Notes: generated by a model from the letters alone, not told the origin. A stretch of 64,000 nucleotides of DNA from Molanna angustata (GCA_963576475.1 OY754981.1:14888716-14952715); one strand, 5' to 3'. Shown: positions 43,741 to 54,544, numbered from the stretch's first letter. Made by a program: numbers and translations.

Positions 43741-44156
43741 ATTAAGTAAATAAAATTTTTAAATAAAAATTTTGGTAACAAAAAACTTTGTTTCTTCCAC
43801 TTCACATTTACATATATTGGATGGAATGTTTTCGAACTGTACTAGTTCATCTTCAGCATCTGACTGAAATGTGACTGATTCTATTGTGCGTGTTGTCATC
43901 TTCTATTGGCGAGTGTGGGCGGGTTGAGTATGGCGGGGGTAATTAACTGGTGGGGGTAGCGGTAGCGAGCGGTGTTGGTTTTTTGTTTCGTTTGGTTCTT
44001 AACTAATGACAACACACACAATAGAATCAGTCACATATCAGATGCTGAAGATGAATTAATACAGTTCGAAAACGTTCCATCCAATATAAATGTGAAGTGG
44101 AAGAAACAAAGTTTTTTGTTACCAAAATTTTTATTTAAAAATTTTATTTACTTAAT
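43741..44156. mobile_element. Foldback element FB4 with G-rich loop
   Basis: The arms are 43741-43899 and 44006-44156, near-perfect inverses (ATTAAGTAAATAAAATTTTT at the tip; GATTCTATTGTGCGTGTTGT at the inner end). The 106-bp loop is strikingly G-rich (GGCGGGGGTAATTAACTGG, TGGGGGTAGCGG). One arm has a short open frame (DAEDELIQFENVPSNI). No transposase is visible and only one copy lies in the window. Confidence 0.8.
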
Positions 44157-45000
44157 TATTCTGGATTTCCACAGTGTTACTAAAAATAATTTCAACGAAT
44201 TATTAATTTTTTGAATTCTGTAGATATAATTTTTTGTATCTTTTGTTTTAAATGTCTCTTTTACACACAAGTACTTGCACTCTGGTAATGGTTGATATAT
44301 TTTTTATCGTGTATCTTTTTCTGTGTTTTTTATTGTATTTTTTGAATATGACCTTTTCTTCACGAAAAAATGTTGCATTTCACATATTATTAGGTGATAT
44401 ACAATATTCTTTCGTGTTTCATACATTAGAAAGTAATATAGCGTGCATTTTTGTGTACATACGTATACCCAGGGTATACAAGGGCCTTAAATTTTACCTG
44501 TACATTTATTATCTATATAAATGTTCATTTATCGCAAGGCCATTTGTTTATGCTCATTGGTATCCTATTCTGACAAAAAACTAGATCTGTATTATAGTAT
44601 AAAGTATGAATGATATTACCTATAATAACACTGAATAGGGTTTAATAAGAAAAACAGTTTATGATGATATTTTTTGCATGTGGGTTTTATAAATTGGTAT
44701 AATGTGAAGATAAATTTGTTCTTCCTACTTAGAGACAAATACTAGTTATGTTATTTCCTAGTGTCACATCTAATCTGATAGAATTAATGAACCTACATAA
44801 GACTGATAAGTCGCAATAAATATTTTTTTATTTGCAACTCTTCATATATGTTTCTATGATTAGAAGAGCAAATCGTTTATTTGTTCAAAATGATATATTC
44901 ACATACAAAACATCGTATAATTGTATTGATATTTTGCATGTAGAGACAGGAATGTTATTGTTTCAAACATTTCAAAATCACACAGAAAGGCAATTTACTT
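44157..45000. other. AT-rich, no gene seen
   Basis: GTATACCCAGGGTATACAAG at about 44464 mirrors a string near 13675. Nothing else is recognised. Confidence 0.3.
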
Positions 45001-45002
45001 CT

Positions 45003-45801
45003 GGGGGGCAAGTCTGGTCAATAGGCGGAATCAAAAGCATCCATGTTTACCCATATCTTGGATATGATTATTATACGGAGGTCTAGGATATGATTATTAT
45101 ATGGATCTTAAGATTTTATAGAACTCCATACGATAATTATATCCATGATATGGGTAAACATGGATGGTTTTGATTCCGCCTGTTGACCAGGGGGGCAAGT
45201 CTGGTTCAATCGGCGAAATCGAAACCCTCGTGATTACCCATATCATGGATATAATTATTATATTGAGTTCTACAATATCTTTAGATGTCTGAACTCCATA
45301 CGATAATTATATCCGTGATATGGGTAGTCACTAGGGCGTTGATTTCGCCGGTCGTACCAGACTTGCCCCCCTGGTCCAATCGACGATATCAAAATGATTA
45401 CCCATATCATGGATATAATTATTATATTGAGTTCTACAATATCTTTAGATGTCTTAGAACTGACTGCCGTGGCACAGTTGGTAAGCCGTTCGGTTTCTGT
45501 GCGGGCGTCCTGGGTTCGATTCCCAGCAGAGGAGAAATTTATTTAAATTCATTTCTCACGCAAATATTGCTTTTCTGGGCTGGAAACACTGGTTATTTGG
45601 ATGAAATTGCCATACGGCAATAAACTCGCCACTTGTGTTGATTTCGCCGGTCGTACCAGTCTTGCCCCCCTGGTCCAATCGACGAAATCTAAACCCTCGT
45701 GATTACCCATATCATGGAGATAACTCCATATAATAATTATATCCATGATATGGGTAATCGTTAGGGTTTTGATTCCGCCTGTTGACCAGATTTGCCCCCC
45801 C
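45003..45801. mobile_element. Tandem block of four palindromic units (FB5)
   Basis: Each unit is bounded by GGGGGGCAAGTCTGGTC or its inverse and carries an inner GATTACCCATATCATGGATA inverted repeat. Approximate units: 45003-45189, 45190-45371, 45372-45670 and 45671-45801. Neighbours share or abut their terminal G6/C6 runs. The third unit is interrupted by a SINE and the fourth lacks part of its centre. No coding capacity is seen. Confidence 0.85.
45461..45650 (+). mobile_element. tRNA-derived SINE, family C
   Basis: The head has TGCCGTGGCACAGTTGGTAA (A box) and GGGTTCGATTCCCAGC (B box). The body includes CTGGGCTGGAAACACTGG and ends CAATAAACTCGCCAC. It is inserted in FB5 unit 3, with about 50 bp of that unit's right arm missing. 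A headless relative lies at 23930. Confidence 0.82.
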
Positions 45802-46425
45802 TGATTTAGCAAGGAAAATAATAATAACAGAAATAGAGATATGTGTATAATAAATAGTTACAAGATTTTTCAATAGTTTATTAAACTATTGATACCCATT
45901 AAACTTTTTAATTTGTCACAACTTGAAAATATTCATTGCATGAATCCAGCCGTACCTATTAATCACAATAAATCATATAGGAATTATTTAAAAGTAATTC
46001 ATTTTATATTTTAATATAAATCAAAAACAATTCATTAATAAAACAAATGAAGATGATTCAGGTGATTATATACACTTGGTGTTAATAATACACCGATCAC
46101 CTTGTATTAAGTATTATAATATAAATATAGTTTGAATCGATATATTCTAGAATCAACGTCCAGCAAAAATAAACTCGCAACATTTCTATTCGATTTCGGA
46201 TCAATACATGGTGCGACTTCAGCTTGATTCCAAATTATGAATAAAATAAAATTTGGCAAGACTTGACAATTTCATGTGATTGGTTCTTTCGGTTACATAC
46301 ATAGTGTATGCGGCGAAGGAAGTTTGTACGATTCAAATTATAGGTACCTAAATATACGAATATGTACATTTCATAAAACAGCGGCACTGATTCAAAATAG
46401 TGAATCTCGTTTTCCTTGTCCTACT
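45802..46425. other. No confident feature
   Basis: AT-rich. I recognise nothing. Confidence 0.35.
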
Positions 46426-46429
46426 TTAG

Positions 46430-46780
46430 GTATGGTTGGCCCTCCTAACTTTCGGCGCCAGGATGATGTTCTATATAGTCGGCGCCGCCGGTATTTAGAC
46501 TGTATTCATAAGCTTATAGATGCTGTCAAACATCTTCAGTCTTTTTGCCGATGCACATAAGAATACCAACTAAACAAAATCTGCGAATTTGTCGCCAAGT
46601 TGTTTTCCGATAAGTATTCTCAATTATTCATATTACTTCACCACTAAGATAGTGGATGTATTTCTAAAACAGTTTGCACAACAGGATTTTGCTTTTTCAT
46701 TACATGCTCATACCATCTTAGCTGGCTCTGTGAGATTTCTGGTATGGGGGCTATTCTATAGATTATTATTTCCTCCGATG
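46430..46780 (-). pseudogene. Decayed RTE-like LINE fragment
   Basis: Minus-strand frames give SQLRWYEHVMKKQNPVVQT and, further on, YRTSSWRRKLGGPTIPKVG. These match the LRW-x-GHV-x-R and SWRRK blocks of RTE tails. Several stops and shifts separate them. Confidence 0.45.
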
Positions 46781-46784
46781 AAAT

Positions 46785-46985
46785 ATCAATGAATTTGATT
46801 ACAATAAACACAAACAAAGCAGGAACAACCCAAATATGTAGATGAAATATAAATTAAGCGAAAATTCTATACTATATTAAGTTTTCTATTGTTTATACAC
46901 AAAAGATGAGTGTTTTGTTAAGATGTGCTTTTTATGTCATGTTTCGTTTGCCAGTTTACTTGGTAAGTATATTTTTGCAGTACAA
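46785..46985. other. AT-rich, no feature seen
   Basis: I recognise nothing in this stretch. Confidence 0.3.
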
Positions 46986-46986
46986 T

Positions 46987-47190
46987 TCAGATATTATATT
47001 GAAACTTTTTGTAGTGTTTCTGAAAACAAAAATACTGTCGTTGAAAATGAATATTCCACGTTCTATAATTCCATCCGTTCCTATTCTTGTTGTTGTGATC
47101 TATGCTGGGTCTTTTTACTGTAGTCGTATTATTTTCTCCATATTCTTGTTGTATTGAAAATGACCATGCACCATTGTACCAAATTTGCAT
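46987..47190 (-). CDS. Unassigned minus-strand open frame
   Basis: 67 codons with a protein-like centre (IQQEYGENNTTTVKRPSIDH). There is no known domain. It may belong to the decayed RTE copy downstream or to the open segment at 47239-47337. Confidence 0.2.
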   Translation of the reverse strand: MQIWYNGAWSFSIQQEYGENNTTTVKRPSIDHNNKNRNGWNYRTWNIHFQRQYFCFQKHYKKFQYNI

Positions 47191-47238
47191 AAATATTCAC
47201 GACGGAAATTTTGTCTTTAAGAAAATAAAAATCTCGTT

Positions 47239-47337
47239 TCAAGAATAGTCTCTCTTTTTCTTCGTTTCTTCACTGCTGAACCATCGCGCAGGAGTACTGC
47301 TTCTACTTCTTATACCTGGAACACTTTCTGTATCAAG
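47239..47337 (-). CDS. Possible terminal exon, unassigned
   Basis: A strong acceptor on the minus strand (ATATTCTTACTATTCTTGATACAG) precedes 99 nt that read SVPGIRSRSSTPARWFSSEE, TKKKRDYS and a TGA. The intron phase would be 1. No upstream exon is found, so this remains a candidate only. Confidence 0.25.
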   Translation of the reverse strand, partial: LDTESVPGIRSRSSTPARWFSSEETKKKRDYS

Positions 47338-47339
47338 AA

Positions 47340-47945
47340 TAGTAAGAATATCAAAATATACTAGTGACATATTCTATGGAGTTGGGCTTATAATAAAACC
47401 ATCAATCTAAAATACACAAAGAATGTTATAAACGAGTAGGTACTTAGTTTACATAGATATCGGATTTTAATCAGTGGTCATCGTTCCTAAACCTTTATTT
47501 GAACACATTATTGATTGGCGCAATGTCTGTCTGATCCAAAGTGGGATGTATGTACCATATTATGAATTATATATCAGATCACACCAGTTTGATATTTCCT
47601 TTGTGTGTTATGTCAGCGAACCCAACAATTTAGTAGTTAGACTAACTTGATCTATAGCTCTCGCGCGGCCTCCGCTAAGAAACATACCAATAACGTTACA
47701 TTTTCTTTTTGCCAAATTGTTATGACCAGCACGTTTTCTACATTTATTTTGCTAACTAAATTGCATCGACTACATAACACAGCGGATCAGAATTTCAATA
47801 TAAATCTCCGTGGCCTTTAGAGCATATATTCTGATACCCTGATACCCTACAGGTATAATAGCCCTCCATGTGTATGCGGACCAGACATATAGAAAGATAT
47901 GGATAACGTGTTTTTTGAATGTCAGTTTCACCACCAATATTATAT
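47340..47945. other. No confident feature
   Basis: Minus-strand frames at 47770-47990 are open but do not match a family I know. Confidence 0.3.
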
Positions 47946-47951
47946 TTCTTT

Positions 47952-48050
47952 CTGGGTTTATAATCCAATGACGCGAGTTCAAATCCTGCCATAACCGATT
48001 TCGTTCACCTATAATAGCACAAGCATTTATGCTTATTTTTTAGGATTGTT
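47952..48050 (+). mobile_element. tRNA-derived SINE, family B, partial
   Basis: CTGGGTTTATAATCCA, GAGTTCAAATCCTGCC and GATTTCGTTCACCTATAATA with TAGCACAAGCATTTATGC match family B. The first 20 bases of the head are lost. Confidence 0.7.
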
Positions 48051-48254
48051 TTATGTTACTTGTTAAAAATCTCAACTTGAGAGATCCCTGTAGCCTGTTG
48101 ACATGTTTCATCTTCTGTCACATATCTCAGTTTTGTGTATTCAGCAATATCTAAATTTATCTTGATAAACCAGATTAATCTCAGAAAATTCATAATATTC
48201 GATAACTACGTTTTTCCTTAATTGTTTGTTCTTCTAGGTGGTTACAGTCCTAGG

Positions 48255-48425
48255 AGTGGTTTCCACCAAGCACTCCATCTTTCCACATATCACTGTTGTT
48301 TGCCAGCCTATTTATATCTTGGTAACTGCTTCATCGTTCATCACTAATCAATCACCTGGTCCATATAATTGTCTCTAGGGCGACCTCAAGAGTTGTCACC
48401 CTCCGCCATTCCTTCGGTGATAGTA
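48255..48425 (-). pseudogene. Decayed RTE-like LINE tail
   Basis: Minus-strand frames give GRPRDNYMDQVID and then INRLANNSDMWKDGV. These fit the GRPRxxxxDQ...A-x-N-R-x-x-W pattern, separated by a shift. Confidence 0.4.
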
Positions 48426-48429
48426 GCAA

Positions 48430-49585
48430 GCAGATCCGGATGCCTATCCATTTGGATCGCTTAACAAGTTAACCTTCTTTAGGAGTTCTCTCGTTTTTCC
48501 GACTCTGCTTATTTCTTACAAATCACTATTTTTAGGTTAGTTTGTCTAACATAAGAAAAAAACTATTATTATATTAAAACCGCTCTATAAAAAGGGCAGG
48601 AGTGGTCATCAGTACCTACCAATTGATGATAGGTCGTTAGCTTTGTTAGTGGATGATTCATGAACGAGTGGTATTGCGTACCTATACTAACTTGTGCAGT
48701 GGAAATTTTGATTGTAGCCACATGCGACTCGTGTTGAACCTATATATGTTTATTTTGTATTATTAAAATACGAATATACGTGCACACAACTGAAAAAGCA
48801 AAAGAACGTGTCTCCCCTAAAACAAAAAATAAATCTTACATAAACAATTTTCAACAAGATTGCGGTATAAATAATGTTATCTTGGTACCTATAAAGTAAA
48901 ATGGTAGTAAAATAGTTCTGAGATATACAATGTTATTACTGTATATACAGATACCATATCAGTATTATTATAATATACAAAAAGCGCCATCTTGGGAAAC
49001 ATGAGGCGACATATTTTAATAAATTACCTAAATATTATATGTACGTGCAGTGTCGTGCTTCTTACTGCTTTGACAATTTTAACATAATTTTTAGTATTCC
49101 CAAAGCATGTTCGTAGGCAAATAAATTCAAGCGAGAATTCTCCAACAACGCTACTGAACACAAATTTCTAAACATAAGTACGAAGGGAAGTATTTACAAT
49201 GAAATTATATTTCATTAAGAACACCATTCGCTCCGCGTAAAATACATACATTATACATATTGAACGACTTTAGTTATCATTATAGTCAATGCACCTGAAG
49301 TATAAGTATACCTAAGTAAAAAATAATAATAGAATTATTAGATAAAATTCGGATTTAGATTCCAGTTCGTTTCGTCTGATAGAAGCTTTTATCAATGAAA
49401 CAGTCGTCCTGTGAAAAGAATAAATGTAAATGACAATTGATGAAATAAAAACAACCATTTTATTTATCACATAATTTTAATTATCTGGGATCATTTTATT
49501 TTTATCGTTTACCGGGCGAAAATTTCAACATGTGAGAAGAAAACAAATTTCGAAAAGAATTTCTTCAGCGAAAATAATTATTTAA
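48430..49585. other. AT-rich, no feature seen
   Basis: I find no repeat family or credible frame. Confidence 0.35.
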
Positions 49586-49590
49586 TTAAT

Positions 49591-49831
<241 letters not shown>

Positions 49832-49859
49832 AATAAATTAATTAATTTAACAATAATCA

Positions 49860-50345
49860 TCGAATTCCTATTCCAAATTAAAACAGAACATATTAAACAA
49901 AAATCAAAATAAGGGTATGAAAAAACAGAAAACCACAAATGAAAACATGTTAGTCCGCCAACGCCATACAATCCCTGAGTTCTTTACACCATATGTGTGG
50001 CAAATATTCATTATGAAGAATGCTCTCCGTCTTTTCCCGACCAATGTCGTAGAGCCAAATTTGCACATGCTTCTTAAAAAGTGTTTTCCTATTGATTGTC
50101 TTGACAAAGGGATCTAGTATGTTGAAGACTTTAGGTGCTATATAGGTAGGTATAGCTTCAATAATTAATAACAATAATTTAATTTTAATTACAATAATTG
50201 TGGAGGTTTGCCGTTGAAATGAAGATAATTCACAGTTAAAAAAAGGAAATACAGAATAAGGAGAGGGAAAAGAATTGAAATCAAGTATGCATATAATTAT
50301 TTTACTATAAGTAAGTATATGGGTATTTCAATATCAAATTCTTTT
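49860..50345. other. No confident feature
   Basis: A minus-strand frame at 49950-50174 includes MLLIIEAIPTYIAPKVFNIL, which reads somewhat like protein (PKVFNILDPF). No family is assigned. Confidence 0.25.
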
Positions 50346-50352
50346 TTTTAAA

Positions 50353-50513
50353 GAATGAATATGTCTATATGAAAGAAGTACATATACATCCTCATACTTT
50401 CCTTAATTAAGCATAAATGCTTGTGCTATAGGTAAACGAAATCGGTCGGGGCAGGATTCGAACTCGCGACCACTGGAATAATAATCCAGCGCACTAACCG
50501 CTATGCCAACTAA
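50353..50513 (-). mobile_element. tRNA-derived SINE, family B, full-length
   Basis: On the minus strand: GGCATAGCGGTTAGTGCGCT (A box), GAGTTCGAATCCTGCCCCG (B box), then GATTTCGTTTACCTATAGCA and the tail ending CATATTCATTC. It is the most complete copy of the family. Confidence 0.87.
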
Positions 50514-50759
50514 AAATACACAAATACCCCAGACTAATGGAATAAAGGAACATAAACAATTATAATTTTAAACAATAAAGTTTTTATTTTGTAGAATTCC
50601 ATTATAATTTATGCCTATAATGGTCATGATGACTAATTTTGAAAAACTATCTCACGATGTTTTTACGCATTCACTGTTTTCAAATATATATACATTTCTA
50701 CATAAAATAAAGGTTTAGTAGCAAAAATCGCCATTTTAAAATCAAATTTGACATTTACG

Positions 50760-50815
50760 CCAAAAAACGCTTGTAGTATCATGGCGGCTGCCGACCCTGA
50801 CGGTGACGTCACGAT
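50760..50815 (+). promoter_or_regulatory. Promoter-like cluster: ATGGCGGC and CRE
   Basis: CATGGCGGCTGCC (YY1-like) is followed by TGACGTCA at 50804-50811, a perfect CRE. It lies 40 bases before the small THAP-like ORF. A similar pairing occurs at 53228-53270. The function is inferred from motifs only. Confidence 0.3.
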
Positions 50816-50849
50816 ATCGTAAACTGCATATCACTACTATATGTATTAT

Positions 50850-50990
50850 ATGTATTCTAAGACGATTTGTGTATTTATAATCAATTCAAAAGTGCATAAG
50901 TGTTGTGCGGTCCCTAAATGTACAAACACGACGAAAAAAACACCTACTGAGGTATTTGTTTTCGTCCCACGCGAAAAAAAAGAGAAATAA
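50850..50990 (+). pseudogene. THAP-domain-like N-terminal fragment
   Basis: The 46-codon frame contains KCCAVPKCTNTTKKTPTEVF and FVPRE, then stops. It resembles the N-terminus of THAP zinc fingers (C-x-V-P-x-C, later F-x-x-P), DNA-binding domains found in P-element-like transposases and regulators. The later Cys and His ligands are missing because of the early TAA at 50988. It could be an exon of a spliced gene or a relic. Confidence 0.35.
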
Positions 50991-50999
50991 GTGATTAAA

Positions 51000-51265
51000 T
51001 TTCGCACGGCGAGACACAAGTGTATTTTATTAAGTACGCGTTTACAATGAAGTACAGTATTTGTTCCCCCACGTTTAGCTCTCAATAATATAATATTTTC
51101 CATTATTTAGGCAATAAGCATATAAAGAACTTCATTAATGTCCAAACGTCAAAATAGGCCAACATACGTTTTCCGCGTATGTTTTTAGCTTATGAAACAC
51201 ATAATGTAGAGAGAAGAAGGAGCATATTTTATCGATTTTCGAGATGTAAGTTGTATTTAAATTTC
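51000..51265. other. AT-rich spacer
   Basis: I recognise nothing. Confidence 0.3.
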
Positions 51266-51267
51266 AG

Positions 51268-51385
51268 ATAAATAAAGTACTTATACATATGTACTTATTA
51301 TTAAATTTTACGTTTCGAAATTCTGATGAGCAAAAGTCTTTGTTCGACGCAAAGAAATATCCGACCATCAAAAGTTCCATTCTAG
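51268..51385 (+). CDS. Possible internal exon, unassigned
   Basis: It is bounded by an acceptor (AAATTTCAG, ending 51267) and a strong donor (CTAG|GTAAGA at 51386). The frame is open throughout (phase 0 in, phase 1 out) and reads FRNSDEQKSLFDAKKYPTIK in its second half. It follows the THAP-like fragment on the same strand. No other exon can be joined with confidence. Confidence 0.25.
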
Positions 51386-51389
51386 GTAA

Positions 51390-51770
51390 GACAGTCAGAA
51401 GAAATGACTACTATGGCTGCTGTTGCTAAAAATAACGATAGCAGATAAATATAGCTTGTTATGAACACAATACAAATAACGAGCGCTATGTAATAATTCG
51501 TATGCTGCTAAAATTGTAACGATATTTTAAAACGCATGCTTCGCGTAATCGCCGTCGTTTCGCGAATCGCTTCATTGCATGAAAAAAATATAGCTTGCTA
51601 GTTTAGTTTGGCAGTGACCAGCATCATAACGTGTCGAACGTTCGTCAGCTCACCATCGCGTGACGAAATTGTAGAATACTAAAACTAAATTAGTTTACCA
51701 TACGTTGCGAGCGTTCATTATTTATTTATTTATTCAATAAGAACTAAGTTACATACAAAATACAGTTAAC
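51390..51770. other. CpG-containing non-coding DNA
   Basis: The ATAGCTTG string occurs here at 51450 and 51590 and again at 53166. No gene is seen. Confidence 0.3.
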
Positions 51771-51773
51771 ATA

Positions 51774-52335
51774 GGCCCGATATTACAGTCGGCCCTCAAC
51801 TCATTGAGTTTTTTAAACTCAAGATTAATGTTAAGGGGAGATTGAATCCATTTCCGTATTACAGTGCAATATGACATGTCAGTTACTAAATCTTCAATTA
51901 TAGACATATTTCACTTTTTCTGTGGTTATTATCTGTCAAATTAAAATAACCTCAAATAATACGAAATACAAAACGGGTAATTTTTTTTTTTACCAAAATA
52001 ATGCTTTTAAATGCCCATGTTCGTTTCAATACGGCTGCCAGTTTGTTTTGTTGTGTGGCGCCACCGTCGATACAACTAACGCCTTTAGTGATACAACACT
52101 GAAACTACACACGTTGCCTAACGTCTCTAGTGATAGAAACTGAAACTACACGAGTTGCCTAGCAAATGACAGTTGACTCACAGTTAAGTACTTAATCTGC
52201 CAGAAACGTTGAGTTAAATATTTGTCGTTTTAGTGACGTATTTGATGGAAGATTAGGCCTAAACGGACACTGTAATACGCTATATTTTTGTATAACTTGA
52301 GTTTAGCTCTTAAACTGACACTGTAATACCGGCCC
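51774..52335. mobile_element. 562-bp MITE (FB6)
   Basis: Terminal inverted repeats GGCCCGATATTACAGT and its near inverse ACTGTAATACCGGCCC. A second inverted pair inside (CGTATTACAGTG with CACTGTAATACG) extends the structure. ATA flanks both ends. The interior has no transposase. Confidence 0.78.
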
Positions 52336-52533
52336 ATAGTGTCCCCCGATAGGTAGGCGAGTATCTAGGTAAATTGAAACTATTTGCTTTGATGAATCCT
52401 TGTTCCATTGCTATTTTATTGTTTTGTTTTAGTTTTAAGTACCTAATTAAAATATTAATTTATCGATAACACCAAAATAAACATAGTCCAGACCGACAAT
52501 TAATGCGTATATTGTATTGAAGACTATCAGAAG

Positions 52534-52736
52534 AATTGACGCGACCATACTATGAAGTCGTGCGCTCTGATTGTTTTTTCTCATAAAATGGCGGACTAAC
52601 ACATTTTGTATTTTTATGTTTATAATATTATTATTATTCACTCTTTTAAAATGAAAATAAGTACATTTTTAAATCTTTATAACCTATTTTATTTTTTAAA
52701 ATCATAAATTCAATGATTTTTTTCTTACAGTCATCA
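52534..52736. repeat. 205-bp direct repeat with promoter-like core, copy 1
   Basis: It shares GCGCTCTGATTG, CATAAAATGGCGGACTAACA and TTTTAAAATGAAAATAA with copy 2 at 53208-53413. The CRE of copy 2 is here changed to GAAGTCG. Confidence 0.75.
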
Positions 52737-52739
52737 TTA

Positions 52740-53205
52740 CATTACATTCTATTTTTTTTTAATATATTAACCATAATATGTATATGAATCATAACAATTA
52801 TCCCATATGGTATATCTTATCATATTCTGATCTACTAGATTCATCATAATACATTGTGTATTTCCATTTCAACCTCATATAACACTGTACAACTCCCACA
52901 AACATCATCATTACTGTACATAACAAAATCAAAGAAACAATATAATAACATCATTTTATTTAATAATCAAGCAATGAAAGCCACCAAGTTATTTATTTCT
53001 GAAACGCCAAATATTCTCCACCACGTTACAATACTCGGTGCGTGTTATAACAGATGCGTCAACGATTCAATAGAGCGGATAGCGATATTATTTGGTTTAT
53101 TGTACCAAATAAACCAAAAAAATCAATAAATAAAAATAGCATGTTAAAAATAAGTAGCATATTCCATATAGCTTGTTATGAAAAAAAATAGCCATTTCGA
53201 ACACT
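52740..53205. other. Spacer between the direct repeats
   Basis: AT-rich. The plus-strand ORF at 52854-53129 is unassigned and probably chance. Confidence 0.3.
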
Positions 53206-53207
53206 AC

Positions 53208-53413
53208 AATTGACAGTAACAATATGATGACGTCATGCGCTCTGATTGGTGTTTCACATAAAATGGCGGACTAACATATTTTGTATTTTTATTTTAATAA
53301 TATTAATATTATTCGCTCTTTTAAAATGAAAATAAATATATTTTTTCAAATCTATATAACATATTTTATTTTATAAAATCATAATTTCAATGATTTTTTC
53401 TTACTGTCATCAC
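53208..53413. repeat. 205-bp direct repeat with promoter-like core, copy 2
   Basis: TGACGTCA (53228-53235), ATTGG (53245-53249, CCAAT-type) and AAAATGGCGGAC (YY1-like) lie within 45 bp. It is about 85% identical by eye to copy 1. Confidence 0.75.
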
Positions 53414-53705
53414 GCCTATTAAACGATATTTAAGACAGAGCACTTATACACATATTATTCACATCACAAAAACATTCATATGTAAATATTGTGTAAATAG
53501 TTATGTTACTTCAAATTCTTTCATAGCATATCACTGATTTTGAAACCTTGTATTGAGAAAATAAAAAAAAAACATTAATAAAAATCAATAAACTTTATTC
53601 TATAATTTGCTATTATTGTTGAACCATGAAAATCCAAATCCATTTCCTTGATTAGGCACAAAGTATATAGTTTGAAAGGGTCAAGAGTATCCTAAATTAA
53701 CTTAC

Positions 53706-53893
53706 TTATGATTCTATCAACTCTGCTGACCTTAATTTCACTATCGTCAGAGTCGATTTTTCCAAATCTACACTTTGGTGTGAGAAGTTTTCGGGTCAAG
53801 TTGTCGGAATATTGGGAGATGAAGGTCAGTCGGTTTCATGACTCAGCTATTGATCTTTCGTTATCCATTAAAAGGTTTCTGACATCAACTCGT
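53706..53893 (-). pseudogene. Coding-like segment with one nonsense codon
   Basis: The minus strand reads ITRVDVRNLLMDNERSIAES, a TGA, then NRLTFISQYSDNLTRKLLTP and GKIDSDDSEIKVSRVDRIIS, ending at a consensus donor (AA|GTAAGT, plus 53700-53705). The TGA sits where CGA would fit, typical of CpG decay. The reading is convincingly protein-like, but I do not recognise the family. It may be a dead transposon exon. Confidence 0.4.
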
Positions 53894-53899
53894 GTGATT

Positions 53900-54400
53900 T
53901 TTTAAACTATGCCGGCTCTGATAGAACCTGTATATCAATCAGACATATGTAGATGTAGAAATATACTGAAAGTCCTCTCTTCCATAAAATGATGGATGGT
54001 ACATGACTCTCTGACACTTTGACGTGAAATATCAAACAATGAAAAATGGGTTTTCAATAATTTTGAATTTAGTTAGATCGGAGAAATGTGGACTACAGGA
54101 TATTTCAAATGATGTGTTGGATATTTCAAATTATGTGTTTGATATAAACAAGATCTATACTCAATGCATAGAATTATAAGGTAAATCTAAGACTCAATGG
54201 TTTAATTTATATGAGTGATCAAGTTTTTTGTAAATAAATGGTTTCCCCATTATTTTATTACTTGAAAATTGTTGCAGTCATATATATGTAGAACGATATA
54301 GAATAAAACGTTAGTTTTATTTTCACTGTTTCTTTATTGAAGGCAATTACCGGTTTCGATCAGTCGATGACTATCTTCAGAGTGTGAAAAGTTGAAACAA
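53900..54400. other. Non-coding, with an ACCGGTTTCGATCAGT motif
   Basis: TACCGGTTTCGATCAGTCGA with ATCTTCAGA at 54348-54380 resembles a motif I recall at the ends of some insect repeats. Nothing else is seen. Confidence 0.3.
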
Positions 54401-54408
54401 AACACATA

Positions 54409-54495
54409 GGGTCGTACGAGACTAAGCAGTATTCTCGCAGTACAGGACCTTACCTTTTTATTTTTTTCTCTCAAATAACTCTTGTTATACGACCC
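54409..54495. mobile_element. MITE family FB3, shortened copy
   Basis: GGGTCGTACGAG on the left and CTTGTTATACGACCC on the right, with the shared centre GCAGTATTCTCGCAGTAC. ATA flanks both ends. One arm is deleted compared with 41258-41383. Confidence 0.72.
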
Positions 54496-54544
54496 ATAAT
54501 ATGTAGATTTGCTTAAAAAAAGTATTTATCCAATTTTTCGTTCA

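Noticed and set aside
45466..45540. tRNA gene
   Set aside because: Same reasoning: a tRNA-like head attached to a SINE body that recurs at 23930.
49904..50174. Overlapping ORFs on both strands
   Set aside because: Open in three frames with no domain; probably chance or an unknown relic.
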